The notes below the pieces were generated by a model, which was not told where the DNA came from, made no database searches, and saw only the letters and a program-made list of their open reading frames with translations. A stretch of DNA of 64,000 nt from Smallanthus sonchifolius (Eukaryota > Streptophyta > Magnoliopsida > Asterales > Asteraceae), in contig CM042042.1 of NCBI GenBank assembly GCA_023525975.1, positions 49,611,880 to 49,675,879 of the forward strand, read 5' to 3'. Made by a program: the position numbers and the translations under genes. Position 1 is the first letter of the stretch, and every line of letters starts with the position of its first letter. Shown here in pieces: positions 12,001 through 22,966 of the stretch.

Positions 12001-12355
12001 CAATCGATTGCTTGCCCTGCTTATCTTCAGGAGGAATCTGAAGCACGCCTTCCACGTGCAGGCACGTTCCGGTGGGAGTGAACTGCCCTAGCGGCGCAAC
12101 ATCGGAATGAATTATGAGCTGAAGGTTCGCCGGACACGATCCGTCGTTGAGTTCAAGGAAGGCGAATGAGCCTTTGCCTTGTTCGCGCCCTTTCTTCACC
12201 CAACCACCGACCTTCAAGGTCTGACCGGCGAGGCCAGCGCCGCCGTCCGGACGGCCTAAAATTGATCGGATCAGAACACGTTGTGAGAACTCGGCTTCTT
12301 CAACGGTGTCGGAGATTGATAGCTTGTCGACCTGGAGCGCTCCGTCTTCTGCCAT
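9051..12355 (-). CDS. SYNC1: Asparaginyl-tRNA synthetase, cytosolic (class II)
   Basis: It charges tRNA-Asn with asparagine using ATP. Six exons on the minus strand join without frame breaks: 12355-11876, 11014-10424, 10250-9994, 9890-9761, 9621-9563 and 9234-9051, giving 566 residues, close to the roughly 570 of plant cytosolic enzymes. The N-terminal OB-fold anticodon-binding domain covers about residues 40-125 (LKVGGWVKKGREQGKGSF). Class II motif 1 lies at the start of exon 2 (ARIRNALAYATHTFF), motif 2 at about 326-350 (FGPTFRAEHSHTSRHLAEFW) and motif 3 at 533-540 (GFGLGFER). The lysine- and glutamate-rich insertion between motifs 1 and 2 (about 215-285) is characteristic of the plant enzyme. 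There is no transit peptide, which argues for the cytosol. Intron 1 carries a hAT-like MITE. All key residues are present, so the gene should be functional. Confidence 0.95.
11206..11744. mobile_element. hAT-type MITE inside AsnRS intron 1
   Basis: The element at 11214-11736 starts TACGCATGTAAACAAAC, and the complement of its right end reads TAAGCCTGTAAACGAAT. The 8-bp flank ATAGCAAC is duplicated exactly (11206-11213 and 11737-11744), as expected for hAT transposition. The interior is rich in GAACGAACAT/ATGTTCGTT inverted motifs and has no transposase frame. It lies wholly within the intron. Confidence 0.75.
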
Positions 12356-14016
12356 TGTTGGTGGCTTGAAGGCTGAAGAGAATGAGAGAGATGCTTGTTT
12401 GTAAACCCTAATTCGTAAGGTGTCGTTAATGTCAAGTTTAGGACATTTGGTTGAAACTTGTAACGCGTGCTGCCCAGTCGTATTTCATTGTTACATATTG
12501 ACCCCTTAAACAAAGGAAAATTACTCAAATGAATTTTGAGATTTACGGTGTCCTTTTTAACGAGAGAAGTGAAAGAAACTGGATATAAACCGAAAAGAAT
12601 TTGTATTCTTGAGTTTTTAATAGAATTAAAGTGAAAACTCAGAATTAAAGTGAAAAGATCTTTATTAATCTACATTCTCAACTTTTTTTTCAAAATGAAG
12701 AATTTTGAGATAAAGGAATAAAATGCATATATAAGGTTACTCTTTCACTTAACATATATATATTCCTTTCAATAAAATCTTTAAAAAAAATTTCTTTACT
12801 TTGAACTCGAGAACATGAAATTAAACTATATCTTTCATTTTCCTTCTGTTTCTTTTCTCTCATTAATTCTCTTTCTTTTTTTTCTTTTTTTTTCTTTCGT
12901 TTATAAAACTCGGGAACGTAGCGTTAGTGTAACAAATGAATTGAACACAAGTATAGGGTCAAAATGGTCATTTAACATCATCTAAGAGTGATATAAGGTA
13001 TTTTAATCATACTCTTCATCAACATCTTGGTAGAAAATAGGTGACGGATAAGATAAATATTGAAGGAAAAAACAAATTGTGTAAGAGGACTTAAAAGAAA
13101 GTTATTTCTATCAAAATTAAAGATTTTAAAGAGATTATAGCATCATCTAATAGTGATCTAACGGAGAGTTCTAGGCAGAATAATTTTTAATTTTTTTTTG
13201 CAAGAACAGGAAAATAAATCTCAACATAAAATTTAACGTAATTAATGGATAGGATCAAATAGTGATAATATTGAATACAATGGAAAAATATAATCTAGTT
13301 TAATTAGTGTAAGGGTGTTTTGTCAAATCGTAGGTGCAAGACTTTTAATTCAAGATGGACAATTACTAAAAGTACCTTAATTACCATGATTTTCTCCCAT
13401 ATATCACCAACAAAAACCGTTACCATCTTCGTTTATTCATATCATAAATGAAATTCAATTTGATCATCCAATATATCAACCATAACATTTAACCATTTAT
13501 GATTCTCTAGTTTATTGAATAACTAGCTTAAAACTCGTGTCTATGCACATGATGAAAAATATCAGTCCATAAAATTTTTAAATTTTTATGTATTATATTT
13601 TACATGTGTAAAAATGTATTACATATACTAAAAATCAAAAATAAAATTTCAAAATACGTAAAAAATAATATATAATTGGGTTTAGAAAATACATTAAATA
13701 CTATTTGATTTAATCTTGATAACGACGTGATGCTTTAGACGATAATACTGTTTTCATAAACTAAGCAATATATACTAATGCATTCAAATACTTATACTAA
13801 TAGTACTGTTTTGTAATCATATTTAACTCATCAATTATTTATAAAAACTGAAGTTGACAAAAAGTGTTGACGGGTTAACACAACCTGTTCTAACATGTAA
13901 TACAATACATGCGCATTCTGTTTTTATCTAAAAAGAAGCAAGTTTCTTTCTGATGGTTTTGCAATTTAACCAACCTTGTAGATAACTTGAGTGCATATGA
14001 TTACATCTCTTCTATC
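12356..14016. other. AsnRS upstream region and AT-rich intergenic DNA
   Basis: The AsnRS 5' leader and promoter lie immediately upstream (to the right) of 12355; no TATA element stands out. The rest is AT-rich with pyrimidine tracts around 12840-12900. A possible Helitron-like 3' end on the minus strand sits at 13523-13526 (CTAG, preceded on that strand by ACACGAGTTTTAAG). No coding region was found. Confidence 0.4.
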
Positions 14017-14460
14017 CAAAACAGTAAAGGGTGTAATTTAAACGAGCCGATATTAGCCCCCTAAGCTCGAGCTTGGCTCATTTAAGTTTAGAGCTCTACT
14101 TGTCTCGTTTCGAGCTCTATTTTTAAAGCTCGAGCTCGGCTCGTGACTAGTTTATTAAGCTTGCCCTCGGCTATTTTAAATGTATAATTATTTTTATTTA
14201 TAACATAATATATATTATTTAGTTATTTTTATCATAAATTTTATACATAATAACTATTACGCAAATATATATTTAACTTATTAGAAAAAATACATAAAAA
14301 ATAGGCTCGCGAGCCTAGTAAAGCTTGATATGTGAAATTCAGACTCAAACTCGTTTATTAAATGAGCTCTGGTATAGGATTGAGCTCGATTCGAGCTTTT
14401 AGCGAGCTGATTTCAAGTAGTTTACTAGCGGCTTGGCTCGTTATCACCCCTACAAAACAA
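14017..14460. mobile_element. hAT-like MITE of the GAGCTCGGCTCG repeat family
   Basis: The element spans 14025-14452 (428 bp). The left end is TAAAGGGTGTAATTTAAACG and the complement of the right end is TAGGGGTGATAACGAGCC. The flanking 8-mers CAAAACAG and CAAAACAA differ by one base, matching a hAT-sized target duplication. The interior is full of GAGCTCG/CGAGCTC words. Related diverged sequence occurs near 4900-4985, 28545-28710 and 43970-44040. Confidence 0.65.
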
Positions 14461-16058
14461 TACAACTTGAATGCACATGAGCATTGGCCCATGATTCAAC
14501 TTCTACACACACTAGGAACAACGGTTTCGAATTCTATTTCACATACAAATCCAAGAACATGAAATCAGCTACAATTTCACTGACAAAATCTAGAAAATAA
14601 AAATGAAAATTCCTTCTTAATTCAACAAAATGCACACCAATTAGAAAATGTATCAAGCTTACAAGCTCTTTATACATCTGAAACTCAATTCATGATCTTG
14701 AAAGTGAGTATTTAGTTATAGTGATGAGCAATTTGATAATTTATCATCAACAATGGCAGGCTACAAACTAATGAAATCAAAGTAAGTTGTCTGTTTCAAC
14801 AATCAAATACCAAGCACATATAGTATCAAATGAGAGAAAAAATCAGCCGAACAACAAGAAGATTACCACAAATCTGCAAACGAGTCTCTGTTCTGAATGC
14901 AGGAATGCTATTGCAGAAGATCAGGTATTCCGGAAAAGGTCTCCGACAGAAAACCCCAAATCGGAGTAAGAGTTAGGGTTTTGTTCCGCATCAATTTTAT
15001 GACTAACTAGAAAATTTACCCTGCCGCGAACAGCAACGGTTTAGGCGGTGTCATTGGCGTACCCACCCTTTGTGGGTGTGGGTGGGGTCGCCCGACACCG
15101 TTGGAAAAAAAATTTGTTTGTTACATATACCATATAATCTCAAGCGACCCCCATGAAATTTTGACACCGACCCCCATAAAATTTGTTTCGACCAAAATGA
15201 CACCAAAAAATTTAACTTAAAACTTTAAAATTTTACATATATAAATTTATTAATAATTGTTATAAACTAACCAAACAAATATAAACATCTTATAAACAAT
15301 TAAGTTCAGTAGGTCAGTAATCATTTAACCCAATAACCATTTACTCTAAGCTTTTCTATTCATTTCTAAACAATAATCCCTCCCCTAGGCCTGTAAACGA
15401 ACTGAACGAACATAAACAAGGCTTGTTCATGTTCGTTTAACTGTAACCGAACAAATGAACGAACACAAACACTTAAATGAACGGTATTATCTACGTGTTA
15501 CTCATTTTATCCTAGATAATCTAGGTATTGCTGTTAAAAAAAACGGATTTCAATCCGGCAAAAATATTTCAACTCAAAATATTTCGATGACCTAACTCAA
15601 TCCGGTGAAAAAAGTTTGATGACCCAACTCAATCTTGTAAAAGAATTAAATGACCCGGCCTGAGAAAAATCCCTTTAAATAAACATTCGAATATCGAAAA
15701 TTTCTGACCCCATTAAAAAATTTCCTAGGTCTGCCATTGGGTGTCACTAATGTAACTAAGTACAAAAAGAAATGTGGTTAAATAAATTTTGCCCCAAGTT
15801 TCGCGGCGGAAGGCGCACCTTAACGTGGCTAAGCACAAAAAAAATCATAGTTAAATACATAAAAAAAAACGTATAAACTTACGGCGATTCGATTGTGGAT
15901 ATCGAAACATAGATAAAAGACAGTTAGATAACGGTATTGATGTTTTTCGGTCGGTTTCGGTCTCATTCTTTATGGTGCCAGCACTTTACCGTCAGTCGAT
16001 ATAACACACGATACTAAAAAAATACACTATTTTGAATACGACTCCATTTAAAAAAAAG
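14461..16058. other. Intergenic repeats, no gene
   Basis: No convincing coding sequence is present. At 15386-15485 there is a truncated copy of the hAT MITE found in the AsnRS intron (TAGGCCTGTAAACGAACTGA). At 15835-16050 lies a diverged repeat (CGGTCGGTTTCGG, then CGATATAACACACGATAC, then AATACACTATTTTGAATACG) whose relatives occur at 19300-19510, 21470-21610 and 56830-57080. Frames at 14362-14562 and 14787-14969 have no recognisable similarity. Confidence 0.5.
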
Positions 16059-17365
16059 AGTAAACTTCAGTTTTCGTCCCTAAGGTTCGAACAAAACATC
16101 AGGTTTCGTCCCCTGTAACACATTTCATCCCTGACATTTAATGTTTTAACACTTTTCGTCCCTGGTCATTAACTCCGTTAATATTTCGGTTAGTTTTTAT
16201 ATAAAATTACTTATATACCCTTCTTCTTCATCAGGCCACCACCCATCCTAAATTAAGATTCCGGCAATTTCACAAAATCAATCAAAGCATTCCCAAATTA
16301 GGAATTGAAGCCATCAAAACGTTTCTCCACCTCCAAAGATCTGACAATCAAGTTTTCAAGCCTCAAGAAACAATGTGACGCCCCACTTGATTTTCCGATA
16401 ACGTTTCCGAACCAATCGGTTTTCCAACCTGGTTTACTCGTTTTTTTTCTTTACATTTGATTTGAGGATAAGATTTTAGGGTTCCGTTCCTGATGATTTA
16501 CACGTTTTTTTAACATTGAATGAGGTTTCATGGCATAAATCGATAATTTCATTCAAACTTTTTTCTTGGTTTTTGTTTTCTTCGATTTGTTACTGTAAGT
16601 TTGTATTGTTCTTCTTCGATTTGTGACTGCTATTTTCCAACTTGAAATTCGTGTTCTTCTTTGATTTGTGACTGCAAATTTGTGATACGCCCCGCCGGAT
16701 AACGAATCCACTCGTCAACCGAGCACCGAAATCTTGGAACTCTTAAACCATCTTGAATATGGGGAGAGATTTGAGTACAACGAGTTGGTCGTGGGAGGGG
16801 CCAAATCGGTAATTTCATTTATTGGAGGGCTTGTGTCAATTTTTTTGGACAGTGAAGATGATGATTATGGAGGAACACATGCTAATTTAGGAGGGTTTTT
16901 TTTCATCTTGAACAAAATAATGATTATTAGCTCGTTGTCATGCTGCCCTTATTTATGGTGTAGCCATTACTCTTTTATTCCATCAAGAACTAATATTTCT
17001 TCAAAAGGACCCCTAATTTCATGAGAAAAAGATGATGAATAATCAAACCAAAGTTATGTTAGGTGGTCGGAAAAACAAACAGGGGAGATGAAGACGACGA
17101 CGGGGAGGGGTTGGGTTGGGTAACAATTGTTAAATAGTTGGTGGTGTGGGTTGGTGGTGGTGATGGGTGGTAGGTGGTCTGATGAAGAAGAAGAGAAAGG
17201 AGGGGTATATCAGTAATTTTACATAAAAACTAACCGAAATTTTAATGGAGTTAAGGATCATGGACGCAAAGTGTTAAAACATTAAACGTCAGGGATCAAA
17301 TGTGTTATAGAGGGACGAAACCTGATGTTTTGTTCAAACCTCACGGACGAAAACTAAAGTTTACT
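16059..17365. mobile_element. Mutator-like (MULE/foldback) element with about 170-bp terminal inverted repeats
   Basis: The left arm (16059-16230, AGTAAACTTCAGTTTTCGTC) is repeated inverted at 17200-17365 (GACGAAAACTAAAGTTTACT). The homology covers the TTTCGTCCC phrases, the GTTAATATTTCGGTTAGTTTTTATA phrase and the region near ACCCTTCTTC. A-rich 9-mers flank both ends. The 970-bp interior contains short frames (16734-17024 +, 16630-16818 -) without recognisable domains. No transposase is present, so it is non-autonomous; the interior could be captured host sequence. Confidence 0.65.
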
Positions 17366-17638
17366 AAAAAAAAAATTATGTCGGGACGTCAAGAAAAAAA
17401 CAACAAATAAACGCGAAAGTTATTAAAGAAAAATCAGATTATATATACTACGAGGAGTAAACTCGAAACCTTTTAAACTCGAGAGAGTAAAAATGGTATT
17501 TTACAAAGTTATAGATGACTTTTACCATTTCAATAAAGTTGAGTGGGAAGATTGGTCGGTGGCATTTGCCACCAACACTCGCCATTAAGGTTATTTTAAT
17601 GCCAAGTATGTGTTTTTTTAACATATACACAAATATAG

Positions 17639-19200
17639 TTTAATGACTAAATTACATTTTTCGTCCTTTATGTTTGCTGAAATTATGGAATTTGTCTTTT
17701 AAAGTTTTGACTTTCACTCAATGTCCTTTATTTAAAAAAGTGTTTATGAATTTCGTCCTTTCCACTAACAGAAGTTAAGTTTTCCAGTTAAGTCTTCTCT
17801 TTATGAGGGCAACTTAGTCTTTTTAACTTTAAAAGACAATTCTTGCAATTTAATTATTCTTTAACTATTATTATTTTATTTACTTTACATTTTTCTTTTC
17901 CTTTTCTTTTTTTTCACCACTTTTATTTTATATATTTATCTTAAATATTATTAATTAAATATTTTTGTTATTTAATATAGAATTATATTATTATAAATTA
18001 ATTTATTTATTAAAATTTGTTACAAGTAATATCATCTGTATTAGTACTTTTTTTATTATTATTATTATTATTATTTTAACTACTGTTAGTATTATTAATT
18101 TTTATTATTATTATTATTATTATCATTATTATTTTTTACGGTTTATATAGTTATAATGATTATAATAATTAAATTTATATAAGAAATCTATAAAAAAAAA
18201 TTACTTCACTTTTCTTTGTTTTTCTTTTTTTTCACCATTTTTATTTTATAAACTTATTATACATACTATTAAGTAATTAATTTTTATTTTTTTTATTATA
18301 AATATAAAATTATATTTTTATTATTATTATTATTAATTTTTTTTTATCTCCAACAACTATTATTTCAACAAACTATATTTCCAACGATTGTAGTTTCAAT
18401 GGCTATATTTGAAAAAAAAATATTAATAATAATAATAATAAATAATATTGAAATAATAGTTGTTTGAAATAAAAACATTAATAATAATAATAAAAATATA
18501 ATAATATAGTTGTTTGAAATAATAGTTTCTGGAGATAAAAAAATTAATAATAATAATATAATTTTATATTTATAATAAAAAGATAAAAATTAATTACTTA
18601 ATAGTATTTATGATAAGTTTATAAAATAAAAGTGTGAAAAAAAAAAAACAAAGAAAAGTGAATTAAATAAAAAAAATTATAAATTTCCTATACAAATTTT
18701 GTTATTCTAATCATTATAACTATATAAACCGTAAAAAAAATGATAATAATAATAAAGATTAATAATACTAACAATAGTTAAAATAATAATAATAGAGTAC
18801 TAATATATATAATATTACTTTTAAAAATTTTAATAAATAAAAAAAAATTATAATAATATATATTTATATTAAATAATAAAAATAATTAATAATATTTAAG
18901 ATAAATGTATGAAATAAAAGTGGTGAAAAAAAGAAAAAGACAAGAAAAATGTAAAGTGAATAAAATAATAATAGTTAAAGAATAACTAAATTGCAAGAAT
19001 TGTTTTTTAAAGGTAAAAAGACTAAGTTGCTCTTATAAAGAGAAGGCTTAACTGGAAAACTTAACTTTTATTAGTGGAAAGGACAAAATTCGTAAGCACT
19101 TTCCCAAATAAAGGACGGTGGGTGAAAGTCAAAACTTTAAAGGACACATTCCATAATTTCAGCAAACATAAAGGACAAAAATTGTAATTTAGTCTTTAAT
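17639..19200. repeat. Large near-perfect palindrome (foldback element), 1.55 kb
   Basis: The sequence from 17645 (GACTAAATTACATTTTTCGT) reads inverted at 19194 (ACAAAAATTGTAATTTAGTC). The homology continues inward through the GTCCTTTATGTTTGCTGAAA, CTTCTCTTTATGAGGGCAAC and TTA-repeat segments to a centre near 18420, giving arms of about 770 bp. The hexamer TTTAAT flanks both ends (17639-17644 and 19195-19200) and may be a target duplication. No protein is encoded. A transcript would fold into one very long hairpin. Confidence 0.85.
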
Positions 19201-19639
19201 TTTAAGTTATTAAAAAACGCATATATAAAAATACTTTTAACATAAACTATTCTTTACCCCACGCATCGTGGTGGAAGCGCGGTCATTTTTTCTCCGCATT
19301 ACGCGGCAGGAGTTTGTCGTTATCGCTTCGACTCATTGAAAACAATAAAAGTGAACACCGAAACCGGATAAGATTATACCAAAAGACCAACTTCCTCTCA
19401 TAAGCATTTGGGTTTGTCGCAGCACCGCAGCGGTAACGGCGCTCGCTATAGCACACGACACAAAAAAAATATACTCGATTATGAACACAGCTACGTTTTA
19501 AAAAAAAAATTTACCAGAACGTTTACAAAAAAAAAACTAAAATCAGTTGTGCATTCTGTTTAAAAAAAACAACAGGTATAAATACACACAAATGATGATC
19601 CATATACAACAAGAGTCCCAAAATAAAAGATGTTATGCA
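19201..19639. other. Repeat-derived flank of the EB1C fragment
   Basis: At about 19255-19510 there is a diverged copy of the repeat also seen at 15835-16050 and 56830-57080 (GCTCGCTATAGCACACGACA, then ATATACTCGATTATGAACA). No gene is seen before the EB1C exon at 19640. Confidence 0.45.
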
Positions 19640-20063
19640 GATCACTGAGTTGAAGCTAACTATGGAGAGTCTTGAGAATGAGAGAGATTTTTACTTTGCA
19701 AAGTTGTGGGATATTGAAATCATGTGCCAATCTCCCAATATCTCAAACTTGCCTGTAATGTGTCTCCCACCTCAATCAAAATTCAAATTTTGTGAACTTA
19801 AAATCGGGTTATAACCGCGTGATATGTCTCTCATTTGCAGATAATTGTTGGCATAAAAAAGATCATGTATGCTGCTGAAGAGGATGCATCAATAGTGGAA
19901 GAAGCTCAAGCAATGATTCTTAACCAAGGAGAATACAAGATGAAATCAGATTGTAATAAGAGGAAAAGTATCATAAATCTTGATGTTGATGTGGCTGCAA
20001 GTGCTACATTGTCACCAAGGCAAAGGGTAGTACACTGGAGTGGGTCACCTCTTATGACTTACT
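19640..20063 (+). pseudogene. EB1C: EB1C-like microtubule plus-end protein, C-terminal fragment
   Basis: Two exons of an end-binding protein remain. 19640-19752 encodes the start of the EB1 homology/coiled-coil region (ITELKLTMESLENERDFYF). 19841-20063 encodes the rest and the tail, including EEAQAMI and NLDVDVAASATLSPRQR, which resembles the basic EB1C-specific tail (EB1C is the nuclear/spindle plant EB1). A GT donor follows the first exon and TTTGCAG precedes the second, so splicing could join them. The N-terminal calponin-homology domain that binds microtubules is absent upstream, where only repeats are found. The fragment keeps an open frame to its TAA. It could be a truncated gene or a captured fragment; a functional protein is unlikely. 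Confidence 0.75.
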
Positions 20064-21202
20064 AATGGTCAGTGGTGGACCCAGGAATTTTTTTTATGGG
20101 GGTCGGAGATCTTTTGGGGTCGATTGTTAATAATTTAATATTAAATTTTTCGGCCCGAATCGGGTCGGGTCACACAATAAAACGATGAAAACTAACAAAA
20201 TCATAAACGAACAATATTAATACGATGTTTGTCATTAGAAATGCAAAATTAAAAAAGAATACCTCTATAATTGTTCTCTATGGGTTTTCATTTTTTGAAA
20301 CCAAACCATTACTTCATCTATAAGAACTTTTCTAATCAACTCTTTTTTAATATAACAAACACAACTATCAACTCTTTTTTCAATAGCTAATTATGTTTAA
20401 AAAATTTTAATGGGTATTTGGTTTATTTATGGGTTTATGTTTTATTTGGGATTATTTTGTTTAAAGGTTATTGGGTTAAACTATTAAATGTTTGGTTTAT
20501 AAATAGGTTATGGTCAATTGTTGTATGGTTAAAGGTTTGGTTTAATTGGTTTTTATTTATAAAATTTATAATCGATGCAAAATTTTATAGGGTTGGGTGT
20601 CAAAATTTTATGGGGGTCGCTCGAAAATATACCATGTATATAACAAAAAAATACAAATTTTAACTGTGTCGGCTACGCCAATGGGTTGTAAAATGCTTTA
20701 ACTGTAGGAACAAATTCGTCTTTTTATTACAAAATATAATCTCATATCTACATCGAGGATTTCTAGGTGCAAGAAAAAATCTCAAACCATGGTGGTGAGG
20801 CTAATGTTACTCTTTTTGGTCTTATGTTGAGGCATCCTGACCTTTAAACAAGACACTACAACACCTCCTTTGTTGCAACACCTCCTTCTAAGACTAGTTT
20901 TGTGTGCTATTGAACTCATAATTTATTACATCCAACCGAGATTCAAAGATATCCTTTATCCTACCATCCCTCCTCCATGCCAATCGCCTTCAGTCCACAA
21001 CCCCCGTGTTAACGGATCCATAACCCCCTGAAGAGCGCCTCATACCATGGAATCAAATCGTAGTTCAAGTCTCGTCATCTCCACAATATGACCTTCCTCC
21101 AACAAATTTGTTTCCAGCTTCGTCCCAATCAATGACAGATTATCAATACTCTTAGTTAGAAGTGTCGGTGGCCTTTGTCACCGAAAAATTCTCCCCTACG
21201 TT
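20064..21202. other. Intergenic region with repeat debris
   Basis: From 20072 there is a common-looking repeat (GGGGGTCGGAGATC, later GGGGGTCGCTCGAAAATATA near 20613). At about 20770-21180 the base composition rises. On the minus strand a short open stretch (SLIGTKLETNLLEEGHIVEM) is followed by stops; it may be a gene relic but was not identified. Confidence 0.35.
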
Positions 21203-21400
21203 GGTCAAATGGCAAAACTCACTCTTCCACTTTGTAAAGTTTAACTTTGACCCAATTAAAAGTTTCAAGTTTCGAGCTTACCCGCTTAGTATATATGATA
21301 ATGGCAAAACTCACCCTTCCACTTTGTAAAATTTAATTTTGGCCCCCTCAAGATTTTCAAATTTCGAGTTTACCCCCTTAGTATATATAATCTCATTTTT
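21203..21400. repeat. Two tandem copies of a roughly 94-bp unit
   Basis: ATGGCAAAACTCAC, then CTTCCACTTTGTAAA, then TTAGTATATAT occurs at about 21209-21296 and again at 21301-21390 with scattered mismatches. The complement of the same family is found near 17440-17520 (GGAGTAAACTCGAAACC). It is probably part of a dispersed element. Confidence 0.65.
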
Positions 21401-21469
21401 CCTCAGTAACTTTCACATTTTTTGTTTATTTTTTTTGCTGACGTCACGGTGTAAATTTTGTTAAAAATT

Positions 21470-22087
21470 GAGTCGTATTCAAAATAGAGTATTTTTAGGT
21501 ATCGTAAGTTATATCGACTGACAACCGTGACGAATGAAAACGAACCGACTCAAAAACATCGACACCGTTATCTATTTTTTTTATTTATGTTTCGACCTCC
21601 GGTAACATGGGAAGGTGGTGTTAGTGTTATTTTTTATTTTTTTTTTAATAAAAGGGTTAAAATGATCCAGAAAAAATATAATGAAAACGACTGTCAGGAA
21701 ACCCAGAAAAAATCAGTGATACTAGTTTTTTTTACTAATCTATTATTTACTAGTGTTAGAACCCATGTATTACACGCGGTTAAAAATAAAATAAATTTAA
21801 AACAAAATACAATTTGAGACTAAAAAAATGATGAATACAATTTGGTTTGACTAAATACTAATCTCATTTGGTTTTGATGTGATTGTGTCATTATTTACAT
21901 ATTTTGTTATATTTATGATATACAATATACAATATACTTTTGCATTTATTTTATAAATAATCTAAACTTTTTTATAATCACTATTTAAAAGTCGTTACAT
22001 AGTTTGACCCTTATTTTAAGTTTTTATTATTTAATACTAAATTATAATTACTTCATTATGAATAATATTTAAAATGAAAACAAAAAT
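21470..22087. other. Repeat-rich AT region with a Helitron-like end
   Basis: 21470-21610 is related to the 15835-16050 repeat. At 21750-21753 a CTAG is preceded, on the minus strand, by the hairpin-bearing sequence CGTGTAATACATGGGTTCTA, matching the Helitron-like 3' ends listed elsewhere. The frame at 21527-21817 crosses these repeats and is not believed to be a gene. Confidence 0.4.
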
Positions 22088-22966
22088 CAATTATTATGAC
22101 TTTAATTTAATTTATTTAAAACTGTTTTAGATAATAACTCTATATTATGCGTTACATTATTTACTAAAAATACAATTATTCTTTTCATTATATTCCATAT
22201 TTTTTTCCCTTATTTTTAGTAACTGATATTGATTTTAAATTATATATGGTGTTTTTAATATATTTGACTTAAAAAATGATATTTTTTACCTTAAATGAAA
22301 TTTATATTATTAACTTTTAAAATGAGATTAGAATTTAATATGTTTGACTTTTGTATTAAATGAATATTATATCATTAACTTTTTTCAAAAATAAATGATT
22401 ACGAATTACAAACCGTTTTTTATTTCTTGATATTTTTTTCAAATTTTTTGTATCATTAATTTTCATATTTTAATGCTATTTATTTTAGCAATTGATATCG
22501 TTTAAAAATTATTTATGGTAAATTTTAATTACTTTATTCTGATTAATTTGAAATCAAAATATCCCAATACTGATGATTTTTAATTATCTAGTGTTAGAAC
22601 CCGTGTATTTAAAATCAATTATGATAACTTTAATTTAATTTATTTAAAACCGTTTTAGATAATAACTCTATATTATGCGTTTCATTATTTACCAAAAATA
22701 TAATTATTCTTTTCATTATATTCCATATTTTTGTTCCCTTATTTTTAGTAACTGATATTGATTTTAAATTATATATGATGTTTTTAATATATTTGACTTA
22801 AAAAATGAGATTTTTTTCCTTAAATGAAATTTATATTATTAATTTTTAAAATGAGAATAGAATTTAATATGTTTGACTTTTGTATTAAATGAAATTTATA
22901 TCATTAACTTTTCCAAAAATAAATGATTACGAATTACAACCCGTTTTTTATTTCTTAATACTTTCT
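22088..22966. repeat. Direct repeat of about 350 bp, period about 528 bp
   Basis: 22088-22440 and 22616-22966 share long stretches, for example TAGATAATAACTCTATATTA, TAGTAACTGATATTGATTTT and AATAAATGATTACGAATTAC, with few mismatches. A second Helitron-like CTAG (22588-22591, minus) lies at the start of the second unit, suggesting that two copies of one element integrated or duplicated in tandem. Confidence 0.75.
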
